Positions 28,966 through 38,652 of a stretch of 64,000 bases of DNA are shown piece after piece. Under the pieces are notes generated by a model. It had not been told where the DNA came from, ran no database searches, and saw nothing but the letters and a program-made list of their open reading frames with translations. The DNA is from Fidelibacterota bacterium (GTDB lineage: Bacteria > Pseudomonadota > Alphaproteobacteria > Rhodospirillales > Rhodospirillaceae). The stretch spans positions 28,456 to 92,455 of the forward strand of contig CANJRA010000010.1 of NCBI GenBank assembly GCA_947476625.1, written 5' to 3'. Every line of letters begins with the position of its first letter. The stretch's first letter is position 1. The translations under genes were made by a program, and so were the position numbers.

Positions 28966-29460
28966 TTACTGCACCAACGAGGCGCCGCGACGATTCTTGG
29001 AGTAGCAAGCTTCGTCAGAGGACACGCAGGTCGGGCGCTCTTTACCGTAAGAGATTGTCTTCACGCGGTTGGCGGAGACGCCTTCAGCGATCAGGAACTG
29101 CTTCACGGCATTGGCGCGACGTTCGCCCAGGCCCAAGTTGTATTCGCGGGTGCCGCGCTCGTCACAGTGGCCTTCGACCGTCAAGGTGCGAGCGGCATAC
29201 TGCTTCAACCAAGCGGCTTGGCCCTTCAGTTTGGACTGAGCGGCAGCATCGATGTCGTACTTGTCGTAACCGAAGGTCACGACGTTGCCGACAACGGTGT
29301 TGAAGTATTCGATAGAATCCGGAGCCGGGCCCGAAGCAGGAGCCGGAGCGGATATGGTCGGCGTGCTGGCAGCAGCCTTAACCGTCTCTTCTTTTTTCGT
29401 CGAGCAGGCTGCCAGAAATACGGCAGCAACAACTACCGCGGTTAAAAAACGGAGTTTCAT
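28966..29460 (-). CDS. pal: Peptidoglycan-associated lipoprotein Pal
   Basis: Pal anchors the outer membrane to peptidoglycan and moves with TolB during division. The signal peptide ends in the lipobox LAAC (Cys19). The OmpA-like domain includes TFGYDKYDIDAAAQ and the peptidoglycan-binding segment EGHCDERGTREYNLGLGERRA. Its 164 residues match the family. It follows tolB by 238 bp, a gap that may carry a separate promoter, and is followed by a strong terminator. Confidence 0.97.
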   Translation of the reverse strand: MKLRFLTAVVVAAVFLAACSTKKEETVKAAASTPTISAPAPASGPAPDSIEYFNTVVGNVVTFGYDKYDIDAAAQSKLKGQAAWLKQYAARTLTVEGHCDERGTREYNLGLGERRANAVKQFLIAEGVSANRVKTISYGKERPTCVSSDEACYSKNRRGASLVQ

Positions 29461-29698
29461 TCTTATTCCCCTAAGGTTTAGTGACTTTAATTACGACGCG
29501 GTAACTGACGACCCAGAATAGAGCCAGATACGTTTCACCCTTGTTTTACCAGTATATCGCAAAGAATCAATAGCCTGCCGCACCGCAACTGAAATTGCGG
29601 CGCTGACCTTCCCCAATGTGGCGAGGGAGCCACATGTGTAACAATGAACAGCCCTAATAGTCGATTTTATCTATACGGGGCTGCGCTTTGTAACAAGG

Positions 29699-31033
29699 TT
29701 ACGGAGATAACGGCGACCAAGCCGGGTCAGACGCATCCTGCGGGGTGACAATTTCCCTTTGATTATAACCAGTTAAATCAATCGAGAAGAGCCGTGTACG
29801 GCCGCCATTCGGCGACTGTGCAAAGTACATCAGGACACGCCCATTCGGCGACCACGTGGGAGCTTCTACCAGGAAGCCCTGTGCCAAAAGCCGCTCGCCC
29901 GAGCCATCGGGCTTCATAACCCCGATATAAAAGTTACCGTCCGACGTTGCGTAACGGGTAAAGGCGATGAGATCGCCGCGCGGCGACCACACGGGCGTGC
30001 CGTACCGCCCCTTGCCCGTTCCAAAGCTAATGCGCTGCGGATTCGAGCCGTCGGCGTTCATGACATAAATTTGCTGGCTGCCGCCGCGATCCGAGGCAAA
30101 CGTCATTTGATCGCCCTTGGGCGAATAACAAGGCGACGTATCGATGGCGGGACTGTCGGTCAATCGGGTCATGCGGCGCGTGCGCAAATCCATCGTATAG
30201 ATATCCGAGTTCCCGTTGAGCGCCGCCGAGAACGTCACGCCATTGCCGTCGGGCGAAAATCTGGGCGCATATGTCATGCCGGGGAAATCACCGAGCACTT
30301 CCTGACGCCCGGTATCGATGTTGAAGAGATACACACGCGGCACATTCTTGAAGTACGAGAGGTACGTAATCTCAGGACCAATCGGCGAGAAGCGCGGCGT
30401 CAGCACAAGCGCAGATCCGTCGGTCAGATACCGATGGCTGGCGCCGTCCTGATCCATAATGGCAAGGCGCTTCACCTTGTTGATGGCGGGCCCGCTCTCC
30501 GCGATATAAACGATGCGCGTATCGAAGTAGCCGCTTTCGCCAGTGATTGTGGTGTAAATCAAATCGGCGATCATGTGCGCGACGCGACGCCAATTGCCTG
30601 GATCGGTGCCGTAGCCTTTGCCTTCTAACTGCTGACCGCCGTAGACATCCCACAGGCGGAACGCGACGCGGATTTGACCGCTCGGCTGCTGATCGACCGA
30701 GCCCTGCACCAGCGCTTGCGCGGACAGCGTGCGCCAATCGGCAAATCGCGGCTGCACATCAAGCGACGTCAATTCCTGCAAAAAGGCTTTTCGATCGATC
30801 GGCTTAAAAAGGCCCGAGCGTTCCAGATCCTTGGCAATGACTTCGCTGATGTCTTTGCCCATCTGCTGCAACTCGGGCGTATTACCCGGGAAAAGCGGAA
30901 TGGCAATCGGCATCGGCTCAACACGGCCGCGCGTGATGTCGATCTTCACTTCGGCATGCGCGAGGTTCGCAGCCGACAGCACCGCCGTGGCCATGAAAGC
31001 CGCACAAAGGATTTTCTTCAGCACATTCCGCAT
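29699..31033 (-). CDS. tolB: Tol-Pal system beta-propeller protein TolB
   Basis: TolB is the periplasmic partner of Pal. From the ATG at 31033 a clear signal peptide (cleavage after AHA, near residue 27) is followed by an N-terminal domain and a six-bladed propeller. The blades show repeats such as PRFSPDGNGVTF and DTSPCYSPKGDQMTFASDRG. The 444-residue length is normal. I rejected an upstream start at 31138 because it would place 35 non-family residues before the signal peptide. tolA lies 118 bp upstream. Confidence 0.96.
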   Translation of the reverse strand: MRNVLKKILCAAFMATAVLSAANLAHAEVKIDITRGRVEPMPIAIPLFPGNTPELQQMGKDISEVIAKDLERSGLFKPIDRKAFLQELTSLDVQPRFADWRTLSAQALVQGSVDQQPSGQIRVAFRLWDVYGGQQLEGKGYGTDPGNWRRVAHMIADLIYTTITGESGYFDTRIVYIAESGPAINKVKRLAIMDQDGASHRYLTDGSALVLTPRFSPIGPEITYLSYFKNVPRVYLFNIDTGRQEVLGDFPGMTYAPRFSPDGNGVTFSAALNGNSDIYTMDLRTRRMTRLTDSPAIDTSPCYSPKGDQMTFASDRGGSQQIYVMNADGSNPQRISFGTGKGRYGTPVWSPRGDLIAFTRYATSDGNFYIGVMKPDGSGERLLAQGFLVEAPTWSPNGRVLMYFAQSPNGGRTRLFSIDLTGYNQREIVTPQDASDPAWSPLSP

Positions 31034-31151
31034 CGCAGTAATCCGTTTTCCCGAGTGATATGAGGGTCGCAGCATGAAAGGTGATTGTGGCGACGGCGTG
31101 TCAACGTTGCAAGTAAGTGTTGTATTTTCGCCTATCAACGCTGGATGATCG

Positions 31152-31988
31152 CTAATTGATCCGTCCTTGCGGCGAGAAGTTCATCTCGATTTCCTTAAAG
31201 ACGTTATAGCGTTCCGGCGAAATCGGGATGTTGCCGCAACCCAGAACCGCGTTCCGCGCCGAATTGGCGAAGGTTCTAAATGCGGAATCCACGAAATAGC
31301 GCGTCATATCGACAATCTGCGCTTCCCGCACCGAACCATCGCGATTTATGAAGACCTTAATCTTCGCCGACAGGTTCTCGATGCCTTCTTTACCTGGATC
31401 GATACGCCAGCAGGCTTCAATATGCCGCCGGATCGCATCCTCTTCGGTCATGGAAGCACGGTCCGAGATATTCGGCACCACATTGTTGCTGGTCTGTGCG
31501 GTCGATGGCGCCGTCTGCGTCTGCGCTTTCGGCTGATTCTTCGTCATGTCCTTCAGCAGTTTTTGCAGCTGCGCCATATCATCCTGCTTGCTCTTCTCCT
31601 TAGGCGGCGTCGGCTTCGGTGGCGGTTTGGGCGCGGGCTCGGGCTTTTTCTCGGGCTGCTTTTGGGGAGCCGGCTCGGGCGGCGGAGGCGGCGGCGTAGC
31701 TTCGGCCGGCGGCGGTTCGGCGGCGGGCGCGGGTTTCACAGGCTCGGGCACGACCGGCTGTGGTTCAGGAATTGGATCAGGTGTCGGCTTGGGCGCGGCC
31801 GAAGCTATATCTTCAATCGGCACCAGATCGACGATGATCGGCGTCTCTTTCGGCGGATCGCGCTGTAAGTACGGCAGCCCCGTCCACGCCAGCACGACGA
31901 TGCCGACATGCAGCACTAGCGACAGCCCATAACCCTTATTGGTATAGCCCTGACTACCGAAACTGGTTGTAACGGACTCGCGCTTCAT
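31152..31988 (-). CDS. tolA: TolA, energy-transducing protein of the Tol-Pal system
   Basis: TolA spans the periplasm and passes energy from TolQR to the outer membrane. One transmembrane helix (about residues 22–40) is followed by a proline-rich, then Lys/Pro-rich, central region (residues 60–150). The C-terminal TonB-like domain starts near ASMTEEDAIRRHIEACWRID. The start is the ATG at 31988. The central domain is proline-rich rather than the long alanine-rich helix of E. coli, which is usual for alphaproteobacteria. Confidence 0.93.
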   Translation of the reverse strand: MKRESVTTSFGSQGYTNKGYGLSLVLHVGIVVLAWTGLPYLQRDPPKETPIIVDLVPIEDIASAAPKPTPDPIPEPQPVVPEPVKPAPAAEPPPAEATPPPPPPEPAPQKQPEKKPEPAPKPPPKPTPPKEKSKQDDMAQLQKLLKDMTKNQPKAQTQTAPSTAQTSNNVVPNISDRASMTEEDAIRRHIEACWRIDPGKEGIENLSAKIKVFINRDGSVREAQIVDMTRYFVDSAFRTFANSARNAVLGCGNIPISPERYNVFKEIEMNFSPQGRIN

Positions 31989-32006
31989 CAACGTTCCTCA
32001 ACCACT

Positions 32007-32477
32007 CTAGCGCGGTAATCTCAAAGTTTTCTTAGGCTCGGTGACAAACGCCACCTGCGTAATACCGGCGGCCGTGACAGCGCTCATCACTTCCATCATC
32101 ACGCCGTAAGATACGTCCTGGTCGCCTTTGACATAAATGCGCACCTCCGGATTGGCTTCACGAATAGCCGCGAGCTTGCCGGTTACCGTCTCCATATCGA
32201 GACGCACGGCATCCTGCTTCGGCGAGTTGAGCGTCACCTGCCCGTCTTTCTCCACCGTCAGCGTCAACGCGGTATTGTCCTGCGGCAACGACTTCGCGCG
32301 CGAGGTTTTCGGCAGATTGACATTCACGCCCGTGGTCAGCAGCGGTGCCGTGACAATAAAGATCACCAGCAGCACCAGCATCACGTCGACCATCGGCGTG
32401 ACGTTGATTTCGGCCACTGCCGCAAAATTCCTGCGGCTGGTCTTGGCGCCCGACGATGGTTTGATGAATACAGCCAT
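32007..32477 (-). CDS. tolR: TolR, proton-channel component of the Tol-Pal system
   Basis: TolR pairs with TolQ to form the proton-driven motor of the Tol–Pal system. A single transmembrane helix (about residues 25–50) begins INVTPMVDVMLVLLVIF, in which the aspartate is the conserved proton carrier. The periplasmic ExbD/TolR domain follows. At 156 residues the size fits. tolQ lies 11 bp upstream and tolA 18 bp downstream, so the three form one operon. Confidence 0.97.
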   Translation of the reverse strand: MAVFIKPSSGAKTSRRNFAAVAEINVTPMVDVMLVLLVIFIVTAPLLTTGVNVNLPKTSRAKSLPQDNTALTLTVEKDGQVTLNSPKQDAVRLDMETVTGKLAAIREANPEVRIYVKGDQDVSYGVMMEVMSAVTAAGITQVAFVTEPKKTLRLPR

Positions 32478-32488
32478 GAGCGTACCTA

Positions 32489-33205
32489 TTACTTAGTATC
32501 GAGTTGACGCGACAGGATCGCGCCGAATTCCCCAGCGAAGTTCTCCAGCCTCAAGGCATAACGCGAGAGATCGCTGGAAATCTTGTTGTAGAAAATCACC
32601 GCCGGAATCGCGGCCACAAGGCCCAACGCCGTCGCGAACAGCGCTTCGGCGATGCCGGGCGCTACCGTCGCGAGGCTGGTATCAGCCGCAGCACCAATTG
32701 AGGTGAAGGTTCTCATAATGCCCCATACCGTCCCCAAAAGGCCGATGAACGGAGATGCGGACGCCGTCGATGCCAAGAAGATCATGCGGCGATTGAGATG
32801 ATCCATCTCACGCTCGAGGCTGATCTTCATCACGCGGTCCATACGCTCGGCCACGGCGGCTGTGCCTTGCGCAGGCGGCAAGCCGCCCTTGCCCGACGAA
32901 CGCCGCCACTCTTTCATGGCCGCGGCGAAGATCGAAGACATCGGATCTTTCGGTCTCTGGCCGATGCGCTCAAATAATTCTTCGAGCGAACTGCCGGACC
33001 AGAAGCGCTCTTCGAAGGCCTCGGCCTGTTTTGTCAGAGAGCGCAGGCGCAAGATTTTGTCGAAGATAATTCCCCAACTCCAGATCGATGCGAAAAGCAG
33101 CATCCCTATGACGGATTTAACGACAATGTCGGCCTGCAGAAACAATGCCCAAGCCGAGAAGTTCATCACTCCCGGTGCTGCCGCGCCTACTGCTACTGGA
33201 TCCAT
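32489..33205 (-). CDS. tolQ: TolQ, proton-channel component of the Tol-Pal system
   Basis: TolQ is the three-helix MotA/ExbB-family subunit of the Tol motor. Transmembrane helices are visible at about residues 15–40, 140–162 and 175–205. The second includes the conserved FIGLLGTVWGIMRTF, and the third leads into LVAAIPAVIFYN. The 238-residue product is full length. It is the first gene of tolQRAB and follows ybgC by 55 bp. Confidence 0.97.
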   Translation of the reverse strand: MDPVAVGAAAPGVMNFSAWALFLQADIVVKSVIGMLLFASIWSWGIIFDKILRLRSLTKQAEAFEERFWSGSSLEELFERIGQRPKDPMSSIFAAAMKEWRRSSGKGGLPPAQGTAAVAERMDRVMKISLEREMDHLNRRMIFLASTASASPFIGLLGTVWGIMRTFTSIGAAADTSLATVAPGIAEALFATALGLVAAIPAVIFYNKISSDLSRYALRLENFAGEFGAILSRQLDTK

Positions 33206-33260
33206 TCTTAACCTACCCGTTCGATCGTCTGTCTATTGAACTGTTACGTTGTCTCTAATC

Positions 33261-33722
33261 TCACGCATCGCTCACAAAAGATCCCAGCGCTTCGCGCACG
33301 GAATCAGGAATTCGCGCCGGTTTTCCGTCCGGCCCGGTGCACGCTACGTGCGCATTGAAGATCGCCATTTCTTCGTGGCTGCCGCTATGACGGATCACCT
33401 GACGCATCTTCACCGAAGCCGCACCGAGTTGAACCACCGCCGTTTCCACGGTCAGCGCATCGTCCAGGCGCGCGGGCCTGCGGTACTTCACGTCGCCTTC
33501 ATACATCATAAATATCACGCCGGTCTCATCGCGCAGCTTTTGTTGCTCGATGCCCAGCGTCCGTAACAACTCTGTCCGGCCGCGTTCGGCGAACTTCAGA
33601 TAGTTGGCGTAATACACCACACCGCCCGCATCTGTATCCTCGTAATAAACGCGCACCGGCAGAACGTGCACACGTCCATGCAGAACGCCCGATGTCGGTG
33701 TCAGGGACTGCGCTACCGTCAT
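33261..33722 (-). CDS. ybgC: Acyl-CoA thioesterase YbgC
   Basis: YbgC is a hot-dog-fold acyl-CoA thioesterase associated with the Tol–Pal cluster. The catalytic signature [18 protein letters not shown] carries the conserved aspartate, and the length (153 residues) is typical. Its ATG overlaps the TGA of ruvB in a four-base ATGA, which indicates translational coupling between the repair and envelope modules. The tolQ gene follows. Confidence 0.95.
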   Translation of the reverse strand: MTVAQSLTPTSGVLHGRVHVLPVRVYYEDTDAGGVVYYANYLKFAERGRTELLRTLGIEQQKLRDETGVIFMMYEGDVKYRRPARLDDALTVETAVVQLGAASVKMRQVIRHSGSHEEMAIFNAHVACTGPDGKPARIPDSVREALGSFVSDA

Positions 33723-34777
33723 GTGCTCGGTCCCGTATCAAGTGTCGCATCGAAATTAAACTGCGACGGGTCACGGCGCGGTGCCGGTAAACCCAATTGC
33801 CGGAAGCCGGCATCGGACACCATGCGGCCGCGCGGCGTACGCTGAATCAATCCCTGCTGAATCAAAAACGGTTCAATCACATCCTCAATCGTATCGCGCT
33901 CTTCGGCCAGCGCCGCCGCGAGCGTTTCCACGCCCACGGGCCCGCCGTTGTAGTTTTGGGCGATGCACGCCAGATAACGCCGATCCATTGCATCAAGCCC
34001 TAACGCATCCACATCCAAACGACGCAACGCTTTGTCCGCTACCGCTGCATTAATTTCGGATGCGCCATCGACCGCAGCAAAATCACGCACGCGCTTCAAC
34101 AGCCGTCCTGCAACACGCGGTGTTCCGCGTGAACGCTTAGCGATCTCGAGCGCGCCCTCATCGCTAATGGCAACGCCCAAAACCCGCGCGCCGCGCCGCA
34201 CGATCTCAACGAGTTCCGGCGCTTCATAGAATTCCAAACGTAATGGAATTCCAAATCTGTCCCTGAGCGGCGTGGTCAAAAGACCCGAACGTGTCGTAGC
34301 CCCGACGAGGGTGAAAGGCTGGAGTTCTATCCGCACCGACCGCGCGGCTGGCCCCTCACCGATAATGAGGTCCAGCTGATAGTCCTCCATCGCCGGATAA
34401 AGAACTTCCTCTATGGCAGGATTAAGGCGATGGATTTCATCAATAAATAAAACGTCGTTGGCTTCGAGGTTGGTCAGGATCGCCGCCAAATCACCGGCGC
34501 GTGCGATCATCGGACCCGACGTCGCGCGAAACCCCACGCCCAATTCGCGCGCCACAATTTGCGCCAGCGTGGTTTTACCTAAGCCCGGCGGACCGTGCAG
34601 CAATACATGATCCAGCGCCTCTTTACGCTCCCGCGCAGCAGCGATGAACACACTCAAGTTATCGCGCACGCCGCGCTGACCGATAAAGTCGGCCATGCGC
34701 TTCGGTCGCATCGAAGCATCGTTGTCTGCGTCCTGGCGGACGGCGGAAATCTCGCGCGCGGCGGCGTCATCAGCCAT
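33719..34777 (-). CDS. ruvB: Holliday junction branch-migration helicase RuvB
   Basis: RuvB is the hexameric AAA+ motor that drives branch migration of Holliday junctions with RuvA. Walker [13 protein letters not shown] is near residue 63 and Walker [15 protein letters not shown] follows, with the sensor GATTRSGLL and the C-terminal winged-helix domain. The ATG at 34777 gives 352 residues; a GTG two codons earlier is possible. It overlaps the 3' end of ruvA by eight bases. Confidence 0.97.
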   Translation of the reverse strand: MADDAAAREISAVRQDADNDASMRPKRMADFIGQRGVRDNLSVFIAAARERKEALDHVLLHGPPGLGKTTLAQIVARELGVGFRATSGPMIARAGDLAAILTNLEANDVLFIDEIHRLNPAIEEVLYPAMEDYQLDLIIGEGPAARSVRIELQPFTLVGATTRSGLLTTPLRDRFGIPLRLEFYEAPELVEIVRRGARVLGVAISDEGALEIAKRSRGTPRVAGRLLKRVRDFAAVDGASEINAAVADKALRRLDVDALGLDAMDRRYLACIAQNYNGGPVGVETLAAALAEERDTIEDVIEPFLIQQGLIQRTPRGRMVSDAGFRQLGLPAPRRDPSQFNFDATLDTGPST

Positions 34778-35399
34778 CGGCACTACCTAACTCTCTCAGT
34801 GAGCCCTTAATAAGCGCGCTCACTGGCGCAATACCACCCGCCGCTTGCGCCGCACGACTTACTGCACCAAAGGCTTCCATGCGGCCGTAGCCAAGATTGA
34901 CCAGCGCCGAGACCGCATCTTCGACCGCATTTCCGCCCGCAGGCTTCACGCCACGCGCAGCCGGTGCGGTTTGCAAAGTCGGCGTCGTAAAAGCAAACGC
35001 GCCAAGCCTGTCTTTCAACTCAACAACCAAACGCGCCGCCAACTTCGGTCCCACGCCACTCGCCCGCTTAAAGACTGACTGATCGCCGGCAGCGATAGCG
35101 CCTGCGATTTGCTCCGCCGACAGTGCCGACAAAATCGCTAGGCCCACTTTCGCGCCCACACCCTGCACCGTCGTCAGCGTGCGAAACATCTCGCGGTCGC
35201 TGGTCGTGGAAAAACCGTAAAGGTGAATATGATCTTCGCGTACATGCGTCTCGACCGCGAGTTCCACCGCTTCGCCCAACCCCGGCAATGCCGCCAGCGT
35301 GCGCGATCCGCAGAACACGAGATAGCCGACCCCGGCCACATCAACGACGGCCCAGTCCTCACCCGTAGAATCAAGACGGCCGCGCAGTTTCGCGATCAT
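34770..35399 (-). CDS. ruvA: Holliday junction branch-migration protein RuvA
   Basis: RuvA is the tetrameric junction-binding protein that loads RuvB. The N-terminal OB-fold ([16 protein letters not shown]) is followed by helix-hairpin-helix motifs, seen as [15 protein letters not shown] and [18 protein letters not shown], and by the flexible C-terminal domain III that touches RuvB ([15 protein letters not shown]). The product is 209 residues. Its ATG overlaps the ruvC stop in an ATGA. Confidence 0.97.
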   Translation of the reverse strand: MIAKLRGRLDSTGEDWAVVDVAGVGYLVFCGSRTLAALPGLGEAVELAVETHVREDHIHLYGFSTTSDREMFRTLTTVQGVGAKVGLAILSALSAEQIAGAIAAGDQSVFKRASGVGPKLAARLVVELKDRLGAFAFTTPTLQTAPAARGVKPAGGNAVEDAVSALVNLGYGRMEAFGAVSRAAQAAGGIAPVSALIKGSLRELGSADG

Positions 35400-35920
35400 C
35401 CTGCATTCCTTTTAGCAACCATATTCAGCACCGACGTACGGTGATGGGCATGACACACCGCCACCGCCAGCGCATCGGCGGCATCCTTAGTCGCCTTACT
35501 ACCCGGCAGCAGAATTTTCATCATCGCCGCCACCTGAACCTTGTCGGCGTGCCCCGCACCGACCACCGATTTCTTGACGAGATTGGGTTTGTATTCCGCG
35601 ACCGAAACTCCGGCTACCGCCGGCGCCAGCATGGCCGCGGCGCGCGCGTGTCCCAATTTCAGCGTCGAGACCGGATTCTTGTTCACAAAACTCTCTTCGA
35701 TGGCGCTCTCATCGGGCGCATAAGCCGCGACGATGCCCTGCACTTCCAGAAAAATCGCCGTCAGGCGCTCCGCCAGCGACAATGTCGTGTCCGGCTTCAC
35801 AACGCCGTCGGCGACAAAAGACAAACGATTGCCTTGCACTTCGATGATGCCCCAGCCGGTATTGCGCAGACCTGGATCGAGTCCAAGAATGCGCAACGTG
35901 CCTGGTGCTTTTACGCGCAC
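35396..35920 (-). CDS. ruvC: Holliday junction resolvase RuvC
   Basis: RuvC is the dimeric endonuclease that cuts Holliday junctions. The first catalytic aspartate is in ILGLDPGLRNTGWGI, the acidic residue of the second strand is in AIEESFVNKNPVSTLKLGHARA, and the last acidic cluster is near KDAADALAVAVCH. The start is uncertain because no ATG lies near the conserved N-terminus. The GTG at 35920, with GGCGG ten bases upstream, gives 174 residues; a TTG at 35896 and ATGs at 35971 and 35983 (which would overlap yebC) are alternatives. Confidence 0.93.
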   Translation of the reverse strand: MRVKAPGTLRILGLDPGLRNTGWGIIEVQGNRLSFVADGVVKPDTTLSLAERLTAIFLEVQGIVAAYAPDESAIEESFVNKNPVSTLKLGHARAAAMLAPAVAGVSVAEYKPNLVKKSVVGAGHADKVQVAAMMKILLPGSKATKDAADALAVAVCHAHHRTSVLNMVAKRNAG

Positions 35921-35942
35921 CGCTTTGTTAGCCGCCAAGGCT

Positions 35943-36689
35943 TCAAGTGTTGAGATTGGCCATGACCTCATCTGAAATTTCATAGTTGGCCGCCACGCGC
36001 TGGACGTCGTCGTTGTCTTCCAGCACGTTGAGCAGGTCCATCAGGATCTCGGCTTTATCCGCCGGAACATTCACGGTCATGCTCGGCTTCCAATCGAGGC
36101 GCGCCGTCTCGGACTCGCCGAGACTTTGCTCAAGCGCCTTCTGCACGGCATGCAAACTGTCCGGCGCGCAATAGATGTCGTGGCCGCTCTCGCTGGTGAC
36201 CACGTCATCGGCGCCCGCGTTGATAGCCGCTTCCATCACTTTATCTTCGCTGCCGATCTCGGGCTTATAATGAATGAGGCCGACGCGCTGAAAGTTATAG
36301 GCGACGCTGTTGGTCTCACCGAGACTGCCTTCGTGCTTGCCGAAAGCGATGCGCAGCTCCGAGGCGGTGCGGTTGCGGTTGTTGGTCAGCGCTTCAATGA
36401 TCAGCGCGACATTGGCGGGGCCATAACCCTCGTAGCGCGCTTCCTCATAGCTCTCCATATCGGCGCCGCTCGCCTTCTTGACGGCGCGCTCGATATTCTC
36501 CCTGGGCATGCTCTGCACCTTGGCGTCGGCAATCGCCGAGCGCAGGCGGGCGTTATACGCCGGGTCGGGCAGCCCTAATTTGGCCGCAACCGTGATTTCG
36601 CGCGCGAGCTTGGTGAACAGCTTCGCCCGCTTGGCGTCCTTCGCACCTTTGCGGTGCATGATGTTCTTAAATTGGGAATGACCTGCCAT
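35943..36689 (-). CDS. yebC: YebC/PmpR-family DNA-binding or translation-associated protein
   Basis: The 248-residue product is a typical YebC protein, with the highly conserved opening [28 protein letters not shown] shortened here to its key block [14 protein letters not shown], and the later [19 protein letters not shown]. Members have been described as transcription regulators and more recently as factors that relieve ribosome stalling. It is the first gene of the yebC–ruvCAB–ybgC–tol run; the 200 bp upstream hold its promoter. Confidence 0.96.
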   Translation of the reverse strand: MAGHSQFKNIMHRKGAKDAKRAKLFTKLAREITVAAKLGLPDPAYNARLRSAIADAKVQSMPRENIERAVKKASGADMESYEEARYEGYGPANVALIIEALTNNRNRTASELRIAFGKHEGSLGETNSVAYNFQRVGLIHYKPEIGSEDKVMEAAINAGADDVVTSESGHDIYCAPDSLHAVQKALEQSLGESETARLDWKPSMTVNVPADKAEILMDLLNVLEDNDDVQRVAANYEISDEVMANLNT

Positions 36690-36892
36690 CGCGTATCCGT
36701 TGTCCCCATAGACTTAACAAGTGGGCTTCTCAAGGCGTGCAAACAGCCCGCTTATACAATAAGCGGCTAAGAATATGCGTACTTATACCAAATGTTGAGG
36801 GATTCTCCTAGTCCGGCGCCACACACCCCGAGATAGTTCCGGAACCTTTTCGCCGATGCCGGGTTACCCCGTTACATGAAAAGGAGAGTTCC

Positions 36893-36967
36893 ATGAACGG
36901 CATCATCTACCTCGTCGGCCTCGTCGTCGCTGTTATGTTCATTCTGTCCGTCCTCGGACTGCGCTAA
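36893..36967 (+). CDS. Small single-span membrane peptide, 24 aa
   Basis: The ATG at 36893 has an excellent ribosome-binding site (AAGGAGAG, spaced six bases) and encodes a 24-residue peptide that is almost entirely hydrophobic (IIYLVGLVVAVMFILSVLGL), ending with Arg. Short hydrophobic peptides of this style, beginning MNGIIYLVG, occur widely in alphaproteobacteria as uncharacterised genes. The stop is three bases before the start codon of the following membrane gene, so the two are almost certainly one transcript. Confidence 0.75.
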   Translation: MNGIIYLVGLVVAVMFILSVLGLR

Positions 36968-36969
36968 CC

Positions 36970-37810
36970 ATGGAACAGGTTAACACCACCATAGGCACAG
37001 GCACGGATACAGTCGCACATTACGTCGACTGGGGGCGCCGTGATTGCCGGAACCGTCCTCGCCTCCGCTATTTCAATCGTGCTATTCGCCTTCGGCACAG
37101 CCGTCGGCCTGTCGATGGTCTCGCCCTATGAAGGTGAAGGCACATCCAAAACCGCTTACTTCATCGCCCTCGGTCTCTGGTCGCTCTGGATTGTCGTGTC
37201 GAGCTTTATGGCCGGCGGCTACCTCGCAGGCCGTTTGCGCCGCCGTATTGGCGACGGCACGCCACACGAAGTAGAGGTCCGCGATGGTGCGCACGGGCTG
37301 GTAGCCTGGGCGCTCGGCGTCCTTATTGCCTCGCTCATGATGCTTCATGGTGTCACCGGCGTAGCCGGCAGCGCCGCGGCCGTTACCGTTGCTCACGCCG
37401 GCCCTGATCACCGCGCCGATGCGACCGACTTCACGATCGACGCCCTGTTCCGCGGCGCCGGGGAATCCACCGCCACCGCGACCAGCGAGCCGGAACGCCG
37501 CGAGGTCAGCCGGCTTTTGACTTACGGATTGGTGCGCGGCGAATTAAACGCCGACGACCGCATGTACCTGTCGCACATTGTCGCTGATCGCACGGGCTTG
37601 TCGGCAGCCAACGCCGAAAAACGCGTCGATGTGGTCTTGGCCAATGCCAAACACAAGGCGGATGTTGCGCGTAAAAGCGGCATCCTGATCGGCTTCCTCA
37701 CCGCGGCAGCCTTGCTGATCGGTGGAGCAGCTGCTGCTTGGGCCGCGACCCGCGGCGGAAAACACCGCGACGAAGGAACCGACACGGCCTTCTTCTGGCG
37801 CTGGAAGTAA
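36970..37810 (+). pseudogene. Membrane protein gene with a frameshift in a five-G tract
   Basis: The ATG at 36970 begins MEQVNTTIGTGTDTVAHYVDW and then meets five G (37031–37035). In that frame the reading turns into non-membrane sequence, but dropping one G gives VDWGAVIAGTVLASAISIVLFAFG, a characteristic first transmembrane helix, and continues to a stop at 37810 for about 279 residues in total. Four membrane segments are visible, with a cytoplasmic stretch containing an SRLLTYGLVRGELNADD block. Function is unknown. Reinitiation at a GTG at 37040 could still make a nearly complete protein. Confidence 0.7.
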
Positions 37811-37821
37811 CGCAAGCCAGG

Positions 37822-38640
37822 CTATAGCGCGCCTGGTACGGCTTGCTTCAATACGCCACCGACACGCACTGGTTCGGCCCGCAAGGCCAGACCGGTGCGA
37901 TCGTCGGTTTCCACATAGACCCCGCACAAAGTCCCCTCGCCATCGGCTGGCTCTAACCGTTCGGTCGGCATCTTGGTGACGAACCGCTGCGTGGCGGTGT
38001 GTTTTTTCATGCCGATGACGGAATCAAAGGGCCCGCACATACCCGCATCACTCTGAAATGCGGTTCCACCCGGCATGATGCGCGTATCCGCAGTCGGGAT
38101 ATGCGAATGACTTCCCACCACCATCGAAGCGCGGCCGTCGGAGATATGTCCTAAGGCGCCCTTCTCGCTGCTGGCCTCGCCGTGCACATCGACAATAATG
38201 GCATCGGCCGCATCACGCAGCGGATGATGCTCCAGGCAGCCGTCGAGCGCCCGGAAGGGATCGTCCAGCGAATCCATAAACAACCGGCACATTACCTGCA
38301 CGACCATGACCCGCCGACCCTTTGCCGTCGTGTAGAGGCCAAAACCGCGTCCCGGCGCTTCAGGCGGATAATTCAGCGGTCGCAACAGGCGCGGCTCGGC
38401 CGAGATATAGGAAATGATCTCGCGCTGATCCCACGCATGGTTGCCGAGGGTAATGACATCCACGCCGGCACTATAGAATTCCTGGCAAATGGCCGCGGTA
38501 ATCCCAAATCCATGGGCCGCGTTCTCGCCGCACGCCACAACGAAGTCGAGATTCAAATCGCGGCGAAGCTGCGGAACGTGGGTCAAAACGGCCTCACGGC
38601 CCGGCTTGCCCATGACATCGCCGCAGTACAACAAACGCAT
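37822..38640 (-). CDS. YmdB-family metallophosphoesterase
   Basis: The 272-residue product matches the TIGR00282/YmdB family of dinuclear-metal phosphodiesterases. Conserved metal-binding blocks are GDVMGKPGRE, GENAAHGFG, LGNHAWDQREI and VVGSHSHIPTADTRI, each carrying the expected Asp, Asn or His ligands. Bacillus YmdB hydrolyses cyclic nucleotides and influences biofilm choice; the substrate here is not known. It follows fau by only 12 bp, so they form an operon. Confidence 0.92.
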   Translation of the reverse strand: MRLLYCGDVMGKPGREAVLTHVPQLRRDLNLDFVVACGENAAHGFGITAAICQEFYSAGVDVITLGNHAWDQREIISYISAEPRLLRPLNYPPEAPGRGFGLYTTAKGRRVMVVQVMCRLFMDSLDDPFRALDGCLEHHPLRDAADAIIVDVHGEASSEKGALGHISDGRASMVVGSHSHIPTADTRIMPGGTAFQSDAGMCGPFDSVIGMKKHTATQRFVTKMPTERLEPADGEGTLCGVYVETDDRTGLALRAEPVRVGGVLKQAVPGAL

Positions 38641-38652
38641 TCTTAAAACCTG

